Source: Actinomycetota bacterium (GTDB lineage Bacteria > Actinomycetota > Acidimicrobiia > Acidimicrobiales > Palsa-688). Taken from it: a stretch of DNA of 64,000 bases. How positions within the stretch are numbered: the stretch's first letter is position 1; each line of letters begins with the position of its first letter. A program made the position numbers and the translations under genes. The DNA lies in NCBI GenBank assembly GCA_021323695.1, contig JAJPKN010000038.1:106739-170738 (forward strand). The letters run 5' to 3'. Below the pieces are notes generated by a model. That model did not search any database. It worked only from the letters and a program-made list of their open reading frames with translations, and was not told the DNA's origin. Below, piece by piece: positions 1 to 9,281 of this stretch.

Positions 1-884
1 AGGGAGGGCCGGGACACCGCCACCGAACGGACGGGCACAGCCACGGCGCCGAGCTCGGCGAACAGCTTGGGCACGAACTCGCTGCCCCCGGCCACCGAGA
101 AGGTGACGTAACCCTCGTGTAGGGCGGCTTGCACCCCGAAGCGGGCCTGGAGGACGGAGATGGCCCCTTGGGGGTCGTCGGTCTGGATCTGGACCCGGTC
201 CTTGCCCACGCTGGCCTTGAGCTCCTCAGGGGTGCCCATGGCCACCAGGCGCCCCTTGTCGATGATGCCGATGCGGTCGCAGAACTCCGCTTCTTCCATG
301 TAGTGGGTAGTCATGAAGATGGTGGTGCCCTCGGCCTGTTTCAGGTCCCTTATGTACTGCCAGATAGACCTGCGGGTCTGGGGGTCCAGCCCTATGGTCG
401 GCTCGTCGAGGAAAAGCACGGCCGGCGCGTGGAGCAAGCCCCGGGCGATCTCCAGGCGCCTCCTCATGCCCCCGGAGAAGCCACGGACCTCCATCTTCCT
501 CTTGTCCGACAAGGCCACCAGGTCCAGCACCTGGCCCAGGCGATGGCGCAGCACCGACTTGGGGACGCCGTACAGCTCGGCATGAAAACGCAGGTTCTGC
601 TCCGCGGTGAGGTAGTTGTCCAGGGTGGGGTCCTGGAACACCAGCCCGATGGAACGGCGGACCTGGCTGCGCTGGTGCACGACGTCGAAACCAGCCACCC
701 GGGCCGTCCCCGCCGTCGGCCGGGCCAAGGTGCACAGCATGTTGATGGTGGTCGTCTTGCCCGCCCCGTTGGGGCCAAGGAAACCGAAGGTCTCCCCCGG
801 GGCAACCTCGAAGCCCACCCCTTTCACCGCCTGGACGTCGCCGTATGACTTGGCCAGGGCACGGACTTCGACTGCCACCTGCAC
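1..884 (-). CDS. ABC transporter ATP-binding protein, DrrA type (C-terminus outside window)
   Basis: This is the ATP-hydrolysing subunit of an ABC-2 type exporter of the DrrA/CcmA class. About 294 residues are visible and the reading frame runs off the left edge, so the C-terminus is missing. Walker A GPNGAGKT lies at about residues 37-44, the signature GFSGGMRRR near 135, Walker B FLDEP with the following GLDP near 155, and the switch histidine in MTTHYMEE. The region after the ATPase core has the beta-rich tail usual for the family. The GTG at 884 is chosen; a second GTG at 878 is equally possible. No SD is seen. The permease partner would lie left of the window. The family is certain; the substrate (drug, lipid or polysaccharide) is not. 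Confidence 0.9.
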   Translation of the reverse strand, partial: MQVAVEVRALAKSYGDVQAVKGVGFEVAPGETFGFLGPNGAGKTTTINMLCTLARPTAGTARVAGFDVVHQRSQVRRSIGLVFQDPTLDNYLTAEQNLRFHAELYGVPKSVLRHRLGQVLDLVALSDKRKMEVRGFSGGMRRRLEIARGLLHAPAVLFLDEPTIGLDPQTRRSIWQYIRDLKQAEGTTIFMTTHYMEEAEFCDRIGIIDKGRLVAMGTPEELKASVGKDRVQIQTDDPQGAISVLQARFGVQAALHEGYVTFSVAGGSEFVPKLFAELGAVAVPVRSVAVSRPS

Positions 885-1004
885 CCCGCCAGCCTACCGT
901 CCAACCGGGGGGCGGCCCACAGGTGCCCAGCCGCTGGGCGCCGGGGCGGCCCTGGGCGCCCCCTGGCCCGCCCCCGGTCGGGCAGCTACCGCCCCCCTAG
1001 GTGG

Positions 1005-1460
1005 TCACAGTTCCAGGCGGTAGAGGACCTCGCAGCGCGAACCTCGCTCGCCGAGCTCGGTCCGGCTGCCGGAGCGCTTGAAGCCGGCGGACTCGTAAAA
1101 GCGCTGGGCGTCTACCATGAACGACCCGGTGTCCAAGTGCACCGCTCCCAGATGCTGCGAGCGTGCCCAGGCCAGGGCTGTCCCCAGCAGCTGGCGGCCG
1201 AGGCCCCGGCGTCGGTAGGCGGGCAACAGGTACATGCGCTTCAGCTCCGCTTCCCCCTCCCCCGAGCGCCGCACCGCCACGGTGCCGACCACCCCACCCT
1301 CGTCCTCGGCAACCCAGGCCGCGTCGTAGGCGGCCCCGGGGTCGGCCAGGTCGGCCTCGAGGACCGGGTCGGGCGTGTAGCCCAGCTCGCTCAGCACTTC
1401 CACGACGAGGGCAGCGAAACCGGGCTGATGCCCAGGTTGGTAAGGCACCACGCGCACCAC
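1005..1460 (-). CDS. GNAT family N-acetyltransferase
   Basis: This is a 151-residue single-domain acetyltransferase, the normal size for GNAT. The acetyl-CoA loop is seen as YRRRGLGRQL at about residues 84-93, after the beta-strand ELKRMYLLP. The C-terminal FYESAGFKRSG segment is typical of the fold. The substrate cannot be inferred. The start is GTG, in a GTG-GTG context. A TAGGCT -10-like box lies about 10 nt upstream, suggesting a short or absent leader. It stands alone between the ABC ATPase and the nfeD/slipin pair. Confidence 0.85.
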   Translation of the reverse strand: MVRVVPYQPGHQPGFAALVVEVLSELGYTPDPVLEADLADPGAAYDAAWVAEDEGGVVGTVAVRRSGEGEAELKRMYLLPAYRRRGLGRQLLGTALAWARSQHLGAVHLDTGSFMVDAQRFYESAGFKRSGSRTELGERGSRCEVLYRLEL

Positions 1461-1480
1461 AGTGGGGCATCAGCCTACCG

Positions 1481-1508
1481 CCCCGACAGCTCGGCCCCGA
1501 CAGCTCGG
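1481..1508. repeat. 14-bp tandem duplication
   Basis: Two exact head-to-tail copies of CCCCGACAGCTCGG lie in the intergenic space upstream of the acetyltransferase. This is one of several short tandem duplications of 13-19 bp in intergenic DNA of this window. Confidence 0.9.
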
Positions 1509-1637
1509 CCCCGGCCCTGGGACGGCCAGGGGCTGGGCCGCGGCGGGCCACGGCCTGCGCGGCCAAATAGGCCTGCGCCCCATGGCTGCAGCCCCGTAGG
1601 TGCTGGGCAGGGCTAGGGTGGAGGTGGAGGAGGAGCG

Positions 1638-2375
1638 ATGAACCACCGGCACCCCAGCGTGCCCGGGGCCTCGGGCAGCTGGTCCCACCTGGTAGCCCTC
1701 AACCGCCGGGCCAAGGCCGCCGCCTCCGCTTGGCAACAGCACGCTGGCGCCCTGGCCGGGCCTGACGCAGGCACCTTGGCCCTGGCCCGGCGGATCTTCT
1801 CGAGCGTGGTGCTGTTGGGCCTGGGCACCTTGGTCGGTGCCATCGTCCTCGTTGCGGTGTTCGCCAGCGGGGCCTTGCCCTGGGCCGTCGGCGGGCTGCT
1901 GGCCCTGGCCACAGCGGGGGTGGTGGCCCTGGGCGTCCACGCCGGAGGCCACGGGTGGCTCGTCCCCCTGCCGGTCCTGGTCCTGGCCGGGGCCTGGGCC
2001 TTGACCGCGGCCGCGGGCGACTGGGCGGCGGCTGCAGGCTGGGCCCTGGCCTCCCTCACGGTCCTGGCCGCCCTGCTGGGCGCGGCCTTGGTGGTACCGG
2101 CCATTGCCTACCGGCACCACCCCGGCCCCGGTGCCGGCGCCGAGGGCCTCGTCGGGGCCACCGGGGTAGCCCTCGGCCCGCTGTCACCCGTCGGCGTCGT
2201 GAACGTCAAGAACGAAACCTGGAGCGCGCAGTCCCTGAGCGGCCCGCTGCCGGCCGGGGCGCCGGTGCACGTCGTGAAGGTCGAAGGCCTGCGGCTTTTG
2301 GTCTGGTCCGAGGCGGGCACTGTCCTGGGGCCGGAGGCCCTGGGCGAAGCTACCAAAGAAAAGGAGGAACGGTGA
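1638..2375 (+). CDS. NfeD-like membrane protein
   Basis: This 245-residue protein has a soluble N-terminal segment of about 45 residues. A hydrophobic block of about four membrane helices follows at roughly residues 50-165. The C-terminal domain at about 175-235 has the OB-fold pattern of NfeD proteins: GATGVALGPLSP, then NETWSAQS, then VHVVKVEGLRLLVW. NfeD proteins pair with stomatin/slipin membrane-scaffold proteins, and the next gene is exactly that, starting in a GTGA overlap with this stop codon. The start is ATG with a strong GGAGGAGGAG SD, and a TAGGGT -10-like box lies at 1613-1618. The role is inferred to be membrane-domain organisation or proteolysis with the slipin. Confidence 0.85.
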   Translation: MNHRHPSVPGASGSWSHLVALNRRAKAAASAWQQHAGALAGPDAGTLALARRIFSSVVLLGLGTLVGAIVLVAVFASGALPWAVGGLLALATAGVVALGVHAGGHGWLVPLPVLVLAGAWALTAAAGDWAAAAGWALASLTVLAALLGAALVVPAIAYRHHPGPGAGAEGLVGATGVALGPLSPVGVVNVKNETWSAQSLSGPLPAGAPVHVVKVEGLRLLVWSEAGTVLGPEALGEATKEKEER

Positions 2376-3250
2376 CAGCCGCAATAGGGGTCGTAGTCGC
2401 CGTGGTGGTCATTGCGTTCGTGGTCTTGGCGGCTGTTTCCATAAAGATCGTGCGCGAGTACCAACGGGTCGTGCTGTTCCGCCTGGGACGCGCCGTAGGC
2501 GCCCGCGGCCCGGGCCTGGTGATCATCAACCCGGTCACCGACCGGGTCAACTGGGTGGACCTACGGGAGCAGTACTTGGAGATCCCGCACCAGACGGCCA
2601 TAACCCAGGACAACGCCGCGATCGCCATCGACTTCATCATCTTCTACAAGGTCCTCGACCCGCTCACCTCGGTCCTGTCGGTGCGTGACTTCAAAGGCGC
2701 CGCCATAAACATCGCCTCGACCACGCTGCGCTCGGTCGTCGGCGACATGGTCCTCGACGACGTGCTTTCCAAGCGGGAGGAAATGAACAGCGCCCTGCGC
2801 ATCAAGCTGGACGACGTCACCGAACGCTGGGGTGTGAAAGTGGCCAACGTGGAAGTGCGCGAGATAAAGCCGCCGCCCGCCGTCTTGGAGGCCATGACCC
2901 GCCAGATGTCGGCCGAACGGGCCCGGCGGGCCCAGGTCACCGAGGCCGAGGGCCAAAAGGCAGCGTCGGTCACGGTGGCCGAAGGCCAAAAGCAGTCCGC
3001 CATCCTGGCCGCCGAGGGCGACCGCCAAGCGGCCGAGCTGCGGGCCGAAGGTTACGCGGCCGCGCTCAAGCGGGTGCTGGCGGTGGCCAAGGACGCGGAC
3101 GCCAACACCATGACCATCCAGTACCTGGAGGCGCTCAAGCAGATCGGGGCGTCGCCCTCCACCAAGTTCGTCGTGCCCGCCGAACTGACCGGCTTGCTGG
3201 CCGGGTTGGCCAAGTTCAACGGCACGGGTGAGGCGGCGCCAGCCAGGTGA
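2372..3250 (+). CDS. SPFH/slipin (stomatin-like) protein
   Basis: This is a 292-residue slipin. It has one N-terminal membrane helix at about residues 3-25. The SPFH domain follows, with conserved VREYQRVVLFRLGR, the GPGL turn and IPHQTAITQDN. Next is the region KPPPAVLEAMTRQMSAERARRA and an alanine/glutamate-rich coiled coil (EAEGQKAA repeats). The GTG at 2372 is preferred because an AAGGAGG SD lies at 2361-2367 and the start overlaps the nfeD stop (GTGA); the open frame continues upstream but only as nfeD antiphase. It is probably an oligomeric membrane scaffold translated together with the NfeD partner. Confidence 0.92.
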   Translation: MTAAIGVVVAVVVIAFVVLAAVSIKIVREYQRVVLFRLGRAVGARGPGLVIINPVTDRVNWVDLREQYLEIPHQTAITQDNAAIAIDFIIFYKVLDPLTSVLSVRDFKGAAINIASTTLRSVVGDMVLDDVLSKREEMNSALRIKLDDVTERWGVKVANVEVREIKPPPAVLEAMTRQMSAERARRAQVTEAEGQKAASVTVAEGQKQSAILAAEGDRQAAELRAEGYAAALKRVLAVAKDADANTMTIQYLEALKQIGASPSTKFVVPAELTGLLAGLAKFNGTGEAAPAR

Positions 3251-3331
3251 CCCCTAGGCGGCGAACGAGGCGACGGCAAAGCACCTGACCCCCCGACGGC
3301 AAAGCTGGCCGGCCGGGTGGCCAGGGCGTGC

Positions 3332-4684
3332 TCAGTGCTGGCGGTGCAGCGAGGTGCCGGCGGGAGTGTCTTCCACCACGTAGCCCAGGGCCACCAGGCG
3401 GGCGCGGATGGAGTCGGCCTCTGCCCAGTCCCGTCGCCGGCGAGCCGCGTCGCGCCGGGCGACCAGGTCGGCCACCTCTTTCCCCAAGGCTTCTTCGGCC
3501 CCCCGGAGGGGTAGGCCCAGAGCGTCCTGGCAGCACGTCCTGACCGCGGCCGCCAGCGCCGGCGCTCGGGCCCGGTCGGCCCGGGCGGCGCGCACCGCCC
3601 CGAAGATGACGGCCAGCGCCCCGGGGGTGTCGAAGTCGTCGTCCATGTGCTGGCGGAAGCCGGCCAGCGTGCCCGGGTCGGGCTCGGCGGGCGGCAGGTC
3701 CCGGGTCTCCCGGGCAAAGCTGTCCAGGTTCTCGAGCGCGCCCCGGGCGTGGGCCAAGGCCTGGGGGCTCACGTCCATGGGCGAACGGTAGCGGGCACCC
3801 AGGACGACCAGGCGCAGGGCCCGGGGGTCGTAGCTGCGCAAGAGGTCCGGGAGGGACGTGATGTTGCCCACCGACTTGCTCATCTTCTCGCCCCGCTCGT
3901 CGACCACCAGGCCGTTGTGCGCCCAGTGGCGGGCGAAGGCCCGCCCCAGCGCCAGGGCCTGGGCGCGCTCGTTCTCGTGGTGAGGGAAGGCGAGGTCGAG
4001 GCCGCCCAGGTGCAGGTCGAAGCCCTCGCCCAGCAGCCCGAGCGACATGACCACGCACTCGGTGTGCCAGCCCGGCCGGCCCCTGCCCCAGGGCGACGGC
4101 CACCAGGGCTCGCCCGGCTTGGCCAGTTTCCACAGCACGAAGTCGAGCGGGCTGCGCTTGGCCGCCTCCTCCGAGGCTTCGACGCGGGCCCCCGCCCGCA
4201 AGGTGGCCAGGTCCTGGTGTGCGAGCAAGCCGTAGCCCGGTACCGACGAGGTGGAAAAGTACACGCCGTCGCCTCCCTCGTAGGCATGGCCCCTGTCCAG
4301 GAGCTCAGCCACCGCAGCGACCATCTGGCCCACGAACTCGGTGGCGTGGGGAGTGGCATCGGGGCGGAGCACGCCGAGCTCGTCCATGACCTGCCACCAC
4401 AGCGCCTCGTAGCGCGCCGCTACTTCTTCGACGGGCCGGTGCTCCTCGGCGGCCCGGGCTATGACCTTGTCCTCGATGTCGGTCACGTTGGACACGAAGC
4501 GGACGTCGAGGCCGCTCCAGGCCAGGTAGCGGCGCAGGATGTCCCAGGTGACGGTCACCCGTCCGTGGCCCAGGTGCGGCTCCCCGGAAACCGTCGGGCC
4601 GCACAGGTAAATGCCCAGCCGGCCGGCGTCACGCGGCTCGAGCGGGCAGGGCCGGCCCAAGGCGGTGTCGAACAGGGTGAGCAC
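3332..4684 (-). CDS. cysS: Cysteinyl-tRNA synthetase
   Basis: This protein charges tRNA-Cys with cysteine in the cytoplasm. It is 450 residues, the normal length for the class I enzyme. The nucleotide-binding motif appears as EPHLGHGR near residue 38, the zinc/cysteine site region contains HTECVVMS, and the KMSKS loop is EKMSKSVGN. The C-terminal DALR-like helical domain is present. The start is the GTG at 4684, because family members begin with 'LxLYDT' about 25 residues before CGPTV, exactly as here. The open frame extends further upstream only as the shadow of valS. valS is divergent, 21 bp away. Confidence 0.96.
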   Translation of the reverse strand: MLTLFDTALGRPCPLEPRDAGRLGIYLCGPTVSGEPHLGHGRVTVTWDILRRYLAWSGLDVRFVSNVTDIEDKVIARAAEEHRPVEEVAARYEALWWQVMDELGVLRPDATPHATEFVGQMVAAVAELLDRGHAYEGGDGVYFSTSSVPGYGLLAHQDLATLRAGARVEASEEAAKRSPLDFVLWKLAKPGEPWWPSPWGRGRPGWHTECVVMSLGLLGEGFDLHLGGLDLAFPHHENERAQALALGRAFARHWAHNGLVVDERGEKMSKSVGNITSLPDLLRSYDPRALRLVVLGARYRSPMDVSPQALAHARGALENLDSFARETRDLPPAEPDPGTLAGFRQHMDDDFDTPGALAVIFGAVRAARADRARAPALAAAVRTCCQDALGLPLRGAEEALGKEVADLVARRDAARRRRDWAEADSIRARLVALGYVVEDTPAGTSLHRQH

Positions 4685-4690
4685 GTCAAG

Positions 4691-4697
4691 TACCGTA
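4691..4697. promoter_or_regulatory. Shared bidirectional -10 element between cysS and valS
   Basis: The 21 bp between the two start codons contain TACCGTA. Read rightward, TACCGT (4691-4696) is a TANNNT -10 box ending 9 nt before the valS ATG. Read leftward, TACGGT (4697-4692) is a TANNNT box ending 7 nt before the cysS GTG. Both transcripts would then begin at or just before their start codons, with no leader. There is no room for separate core promoters, so this overlap is the simplest reading. It is inferred from spacing only. Confidence 0.5.
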
Positions 4698-4705
4698 GCT
4701 GCAAC

Positions 4706-7411
4706 ATGCCGAGCACACCGTCCAGCGAGGGCCCTGCCCGGGCCCCTGCCGTCCAGCCCAGTACCGTCCAGCCCGGTGGCGACCGGCCGGGCGCGCCCCC
4801 GGCCCCTCGGCTCCCCGGTGCCCCGGGCCAGCCCGCCCTCGAAGGCTTGGAGAGCACCTGGGCCAAGCGCTGGGCGGACGCCGGGACGTACCATTTCGAC
4901 AGCACCGCCCCTCGCGAACGGGTGTACTCGATCGACACCCCGCCTCCGACCGTCAGCGGGTCGCTGCACATCGGCCACGTGTTCTCCTACACCCACACCG
5001 ACTGCATTGCCCGCTACAAGCGCATGCGCGGCTATTCGATCTGGTACCCGATGGGCTGGGACGACAACGGGCTGCCGACCGAGAGGCGGGCCCAGAACTA
5101 CTACGGGGTGCGCTGCGACCCGACCCTGCCCTACGACCCTGCCTTCGTGCCCCCAGCCGAGGGCGGGCTGGCCAAGGGCCACCAACCGGTCCCGGTCAGC
5201 CGGCCCAACTTCGTGGCGCTCTGCGGGCGCTTGACCGCCGAGGACGAGCGAGCCTTCGAGGACATTTGGCGTTTCCTCGGCCTGTCGGTGGACTGGCGCC
5301 ACCTGTACACCACCATCGGGGAACGCAGCCGAAGGGCGTCCCAGCGGGCTTTCCTGCGCCTGCTGGCCCGGGGAGAGGCGTACACGGCCGAGGCCCCGAC
5401 GCTGTGGGACGTCGACTTCCGCACGGCGGTGGCACAAGCCGAACTGGTCGACCGCGACCGGCCGGGTGCTTACCACACCTTGGCGTTCCACCCGGCCGCA
5501 GGCGGAGATCTCCTGGTCGACACCACCCGGCCCGAGCTGCTGGCCGCATGCGTGGCCGTGGTCGTCCACCCCGCCGACCCTCGTTACCAGCCCCTCGTGG
5601 GGTCCAGCGTGACCACGCCCCTGTTCGGCGCGGTCGTGCCGGTAGTGGCGCACCCCTTGGCCCAGCCGGACAAGGGCACCGGGGCAGCGATGGTCTGCAC
5701 CTTCGGGGACCTCACCGACGTCACCTGGTGGCGCGAGCTAGACCTGCCAGTGCGGGCCATCGTGGGCCGCGACGGCCGCCTGGTGGCCTCGGCCCCCGAA
5801 GGGCTGTCGCCCGCGGGACGCGAGCTGTACGCCCGGGAGCTGGCCGGCCTGACGGTGGCCGCCGCCCAGCGACGGGCCGTCGAGCTGCTCCAGGCGTCGG
5901 GGGAGATGCGGGGCGAGCCCCGCCCCATCACTCACCCGGTCAAGTACTACGAGCGGGGTGAGCGGCCCCTCGAGATCGTCACCAGCCGCCAGTGGTGGAT
6001 AAGGACGCTGGCCCACAAGGACAAGCTGATCGAGCTCGGGCGCCAGGTGCGCTGGCACCCCCCGTTCATGCGCGCCCGCTACGAGGACTGGGTCCAGGGC
6101 CTCACCAGCGACTGGCTGGTGAGCCGGCAGCGGTTCTTCGGCGTCCCCTTCCCCGTCTGGTACCCGCTGGGCACCGACGGCCAGCCCGACTATGACCACC
6201 CGCTGGTGCCAGAGGAAGACGCCCTGCCCGTCGACCCGAGCACGGACGTGCCGCCCGGCTTCTCCCCCGCCCAACGCGACGTCCCCGGGGGCTTCACGGC
6301 GGAGACAGACGTGATGGACACCTGGGCCACGTCCTCGCTCACCCCCCAGATCGCCGGGGGCTGGGAGGACCCCTCCTGCGGGGACCGCTGGTCACGGGTC
6401 TTCCCCATGGACCTGAGGCCCCAAGCCCACGACATCATCCGGACGTGGCTGTTCGCGACCATGGTGCGCTCTTACCTGGAGCACGGCTGCGCCCCCTGGT
6501 CGGACGTCGCCATATCGGGCTGGATCCTCGACCCCGACCGCAAGAAGATGTCGAAGTCAGTGGGCAACGTGGTGACCCCGCGTGCCTTGCTGGAGCAGCA
6601 CGGCTCGGACGCCGTGCGCTACTGGGCCGCCTGCGGCCGCCCCGGCGCCGACACCGTTTTCGACGACGGCCAGATGCGGGTCGGGCGCCGGCTGGCGCTC
6701 AAGATCCTGAACGCGTCGAAGTTCGTCCTCGGCCCCAAGTTGTGGTCCGGCCCAGATGGCCCGGCTCCTTCCCCTGCGGAGGCGGCGGCCCGGGCGGCGG
6801 CCGCCGCGTCAAGCCGGCCTGGCCAAGCCGCCGAAGCGGTGGACCGAGCCCTGCTGGCCAGCCTCTCCCGCTTGGTGTCCGAGTGCACTCGGGCCTTCGA
6901 GGACTACGACTACAGCCGCGCCCTGGAGCGGACTGAAGCCTGGTTCTGGGACTTTTGCGACAACTACCTGGAGCTGACCAAGACCCGCGCTTATGGGGAG
7001 CTGGGGCTGGCCCGAGCCGAGCCCGCTCGGGCCGCGCTGGCCGTGAGCCTTTCGACCCTGCTCCGCTTGTTCGCTCCCTTCCTGCCCTTCGTCACCGAGG
7101 AAGTGTGGTCCTGGTGGCAGGAGGGCTCGGTCCACCGGGCACCTTGGCCGGAGGCCTCCGACTTGGGCGCGGGGGGCACTTCGGTCTACCTGGCCGCTGT
7201 GGAACTGCTCGGTGCTGTCCGGCGAGCCAAGTCGGAGGCCAAGGTGGGCCCCCGGGCCCCGGCCAAGCGGGTCGTGGCCCGAGGCCCAGCCGACTGGCTG
7301 GGCGCCCTGCGGCTGGTGCAAGACGACCTCCGGGCCGCCCAGAACATCGCCGAACTGGTCCTGGAACCAGCCGACCAGACGGCCGTGGAGGTCGACCTGG
7401 GCCCGCGCTGA
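4706..7411 (+). CDS. valS: Valyl-tRNA synthetase
   Basis: This is a 901-residue class I synthetase that charges tRNA-Val. The signature PPPTVSGSLHIGH lies near residue 80, and the CP1 editing domain has DTTRPEL and the later TWWRELDLP segment. The catalytic core has WATSSLTPQ, and the KMSKS loop is KKMSKSVGN, followed by the anticodon-binding helical domain. The C-terminus lacks the long coiled-coil tail of E. coli ValS, as in many actinobacteria. The ATG at 4706 is the first usable start after the stretch antisense to cysS; the first about 45 residues are Pro/Ala-rich and poorly conserved. Confidence 0.96.
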   Translation: MPSTPSSEGPARAPAVQPSTVQPGGDRPGAPPAPRLPGAPGQPALEGLESTWAKRWADAGTYHFDSTAPRERVYSIDTPPPTVSGSLHIGHVFSYTHTDCIARYKRMRGYSIWYPMGWDDNGLPTERRAQNYYGVRCDPTLPYDPAFVPPAEGGLAKGHQPVPVSRPNFVALCGRLTAEDERAFEDIWRFLGLSVDWRHLYTTIGERSRRASQRAFLRLLARGEAYTAEAPTLWDVDFRTAVAQAELVDRDRPGAYHTLAFHPAAGGDLLVDTTRPELLAACVAVVVHPADPRYQPLVGSSVTTPLFGAVVPVVAHPLAQPDKGTGAAMVCTFGDLTDVTWWRELDLPVRAIVGRDGRLVASAPEGLSPAGRELYARELAGLTVAAAQRRAVELLQASGEMRGEPRPITHPVKYYERGERPLEIVTSRQWWIRTLAHKDKLIELGRQVRWHPPFMRARYEDWVQGLTSDWLVSRQRFFGVPFPVWYPLGTDGQPDYDHPLVPEEDALPVDPSTDVPPGFSPAQRDVPGGFTAETDVMDTWATSSLTPQIAGGWEDPSCGDRWSRVFPMDLRPQAHDIIRTWLFATMVRSYLEHGCAPWSDVAISGWILDPDRKKMSKSVGNVVTPRALLEQHGSDAVRYWAACGRPGADTVFDDGQMRVGRRLALKILNASKFVLGPKLWSGPDGPAPSPAEAAARAAAAASSRPGQAAEAVDRALLASLSRLVSECTRAFEDYDYSRALERTEAWFWDFCDNYLELTKTRAYGELGLARAEPARAALAVSLSTLLRLFAPFLPFVTEEVWSWWQEGSVHRAPWPEASDLGAGGTSVYLAAVELLGAVRRAKSEAKVGPRAPAKRVVARGPADWLGALRLVQDDLRAAQNIAELVLEPADQTAVEVDLGPR

Positions 7412-7508
7412 GCGTGGAGGCCGGCCCCGGCGCCAGCCGGCCAGTGGGGGCCCCTTCCCAGGCGGGTGGCCCCGAGTTGCGGCGGCCCTAACCTACGATC
7501 GGTTGCTG

Positions 7509-9182
7509 ATGGCAGCTGACACCGCCTTGGGGGGCGGCCGGCGGGCCGCCACCCACGACCTTGGCCCCCGCCCCGGGGGCCGAGGTGGAGGTCGTCCCAG
7601 CACGGTGCTCCCCGCAGAGGACCGCTTGCGCGCCCTGGGCGGCCAACCACCCAAGCGCTGGCCCCGGCGCCTACTGGTCGTGGCCAACGCCCTCGTGCTC
7701 GCCCTGTTGGCCTTGGGCGCTTCGGCCTACGGGTACGTCGAGTGGCGCCTCGGGCAGGTCAACCGCGTCCGGGTGGCTGGCCTGGCCAGGCAAGTCGGCG
7801 GACCGCTCACCATCCTGGCCGTGGGCAGCGACACCAGGGAGCTGGGCAGGGGTGCCAGCGCCGCGTTCGGCAGCGCCCAAGAGGTCACCGGCCAGCGGTC
7901 GGACACCATCATGCTGGTGCGCATCGTCCCGGCAACGGCCAGCGTGGCGCTGCTCTCCATACCCAGGGACCTCCTCGTCCCGGTGCCGGGCCTGGGCACC
8001 ACCCGGATCAATGCTGCCTTCGACTACGGGCCCAGCCTCTTGGTGCAGGTGATCGAGCACGACCTGGGGATCCAGGTCAACCACTTCATGGTGGTCAACT
8101 TCTATTCGTTCACCAAGATCGCCGACGCCCTGGGCGGGGTGTACCAGTACTTCCCGACCCCCGCCCGGGACCTGTGGTCGGGCCTGAGCGTCCCCCATGC
8201 GGGGTGCTTCCTGCTGAAAGGCAGCGAGGCGCTCGGCTTCGTGCGGTCTCGCGAGTACCAGTACTACCTGGACGGGAGCTGGCACTGGCAGCTCGTCCCC
8301 GAGAGCGACCTGGCCCGCATCCAGCGCCAGCAGGACTTCATCAAGCTGGCCATCAAAAAGGCTGAGCACGTGGCGCCCACCAACCCGCTGGCCCTGAACC
8401 GCATCTTGGGCGGCATTGCCGGGAGCCTCACGGTCGACAGCGGCTTTTCCAGCTCGCTCATGCTCAACCTGGCCATCTCGATGCGCCACGTGCACGCCAG
8501 CGGGATCCCGGACTGGACCTACCCGACGGTCAACTCGGCCACGGTCCCCGGCGCCCTCGACCCGGTCCCCTCCCTCGACCAGCAGATGGTTAGGCAGTTC
8601 CTCAGCTACGGGCTACCTCGCCCGCCCGCTCGGGCCCCGGCCGCGGCTCGCTCCTCCAGGCCCGTGCCGGTCTCGCTGAAGGTGCTGAACGGCTCAGGCA
8701 CCAACGGGCAAGCGGCTCAAGCTGCGGCGGCCCTGAGGGCAGCCGGCTACAAGGTGGCGTCCACCGGTGACGCCAGCAACTTCAACTACGCCAAGAGCGT
8801 GGTCCTCTACGGTGCCGGCGGGCTGGCAGCCGCCAGGTCCCTGGCAGCCCTGGTCGGGGGTGGTGCGGCCCTGGAGCAAGACCGGGCGCTCGGGCCCCGT
8901 GAGCTGGTCCTGGTCACCGGCGCCACCTTCACCGGGATCCTCACCCCTCCGCCCAGTAGCCGGGCAGCGAGCCCAGGCAGCGCAGGCACCTCGGCCGGGC
9001 CACGGCTCGCCGCTGCGTCACCGTCCCCCGGGGCCAAGCCAGCCGGGGCGTCCAGCCCCCCTCCGGGTGCCGGGGCCGTCACCCAACCGCCTATCGCGGC
9101 CGACGCTTCTTCCTATTACCACGGCCAGTACGTGCCGCCGGGGCTGCAGCCCGGCCAGGTGCCCCAGACCTGCCCGCTTTGA
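7509..9182 (+). CDS. LCP (LytR-CpsA-Psr) family cell-wall glycopolymer ligase with LytR_C domain
   Basis: This 557-residue protein has an Arg/Gly-rich cytoplasmic tail and one membrane helix at about residues 55-78. The LCP domain follows at about 95-300, with the lipid/phosphate-binding motifs RSDTIMLVRI, SIPRDLLV and the FVRSREY segment. A LytR_C domain comes next (VLNGSGTNGQAAQAA onward, about 395-470), then a Pro/Ser-rich tail. LCP enzymes transfer glycopolymers such as arabinogalactan or teichoic-like polymers to peptidoglycan outside the membrane. A TACGAT -10 box at 7494-7499 lies 9 nt before the ATG, suggesting a leaderless mRNA. Confidence 0.93.
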   Translation: MAADTALGGGRRAATHDLGPRPGGRGGGRPSTVLPAEDRLRALGGQPPKRWPRRLLVVANALVLALLALGASAYGYVEWRLGQVNRVRVAGLARQVGGPLTILAVGSDTRELGRGASAAFGSAQEVTGQRSDTIMLVRIVPATASVALLSIPRDLLVPVPGLGTTRINAAFDYGPSLLVQVIEHDLGIQVNHFMVVNFYSFTKIADALGGVYQYFPTPARDLWSGLSVPHAGCFLLKGSEALGFVRSREYQYYLDGSWHWQLVPESDLARIQRQQDFIKLAIKKAEHVAPTNPLALNRILGGIAGSLTVDSGFSSSLMLNLAISMRHVHASGIPDWTYPTVNSATVPGALDPVPSLDQQMVRQFLSYGLPRPPARAPAAARSSRPVPVSLKVLNGSGTNGQAAQAAAALRAAGYKVASTGDASNFNYAKSVVLYGAGGLAAARSLAALVGGGAALEQDRALGPRELVLVTGATFTGILTPPPSSRAASPGSAGTSAGPRLAAASPSPGAKPAGASSPPPGAGAVTQPPIAADASSYYHGQYVPPGLQPGQVPQTCPL

Positions 9183-9281
9183 GCGCAGGCTGAACGGGCC
9201 GGCAGAGGGCTGCCCGGCAGAAGGAAGGGCCCGGGTGGCCAGCGCCGGGGCCAGCTCAGGGGGCCTGCTCAGGGAGGTGGC

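Noticed and set aside
3647..4705. A 353-codon upstream extension of the valS frame, giving 1254 residues
   Set aside because: It is antisense to cysS and shows no ValS homology; GC-rich DNA keeps the frame open. The start is set at 4706.
4685..5653. N-terminal extension of cysS to 773 residues
   Set aside because: It lies opposite valS and the CysS family begins at the chosen GTG; no conserved sequence precedes it.
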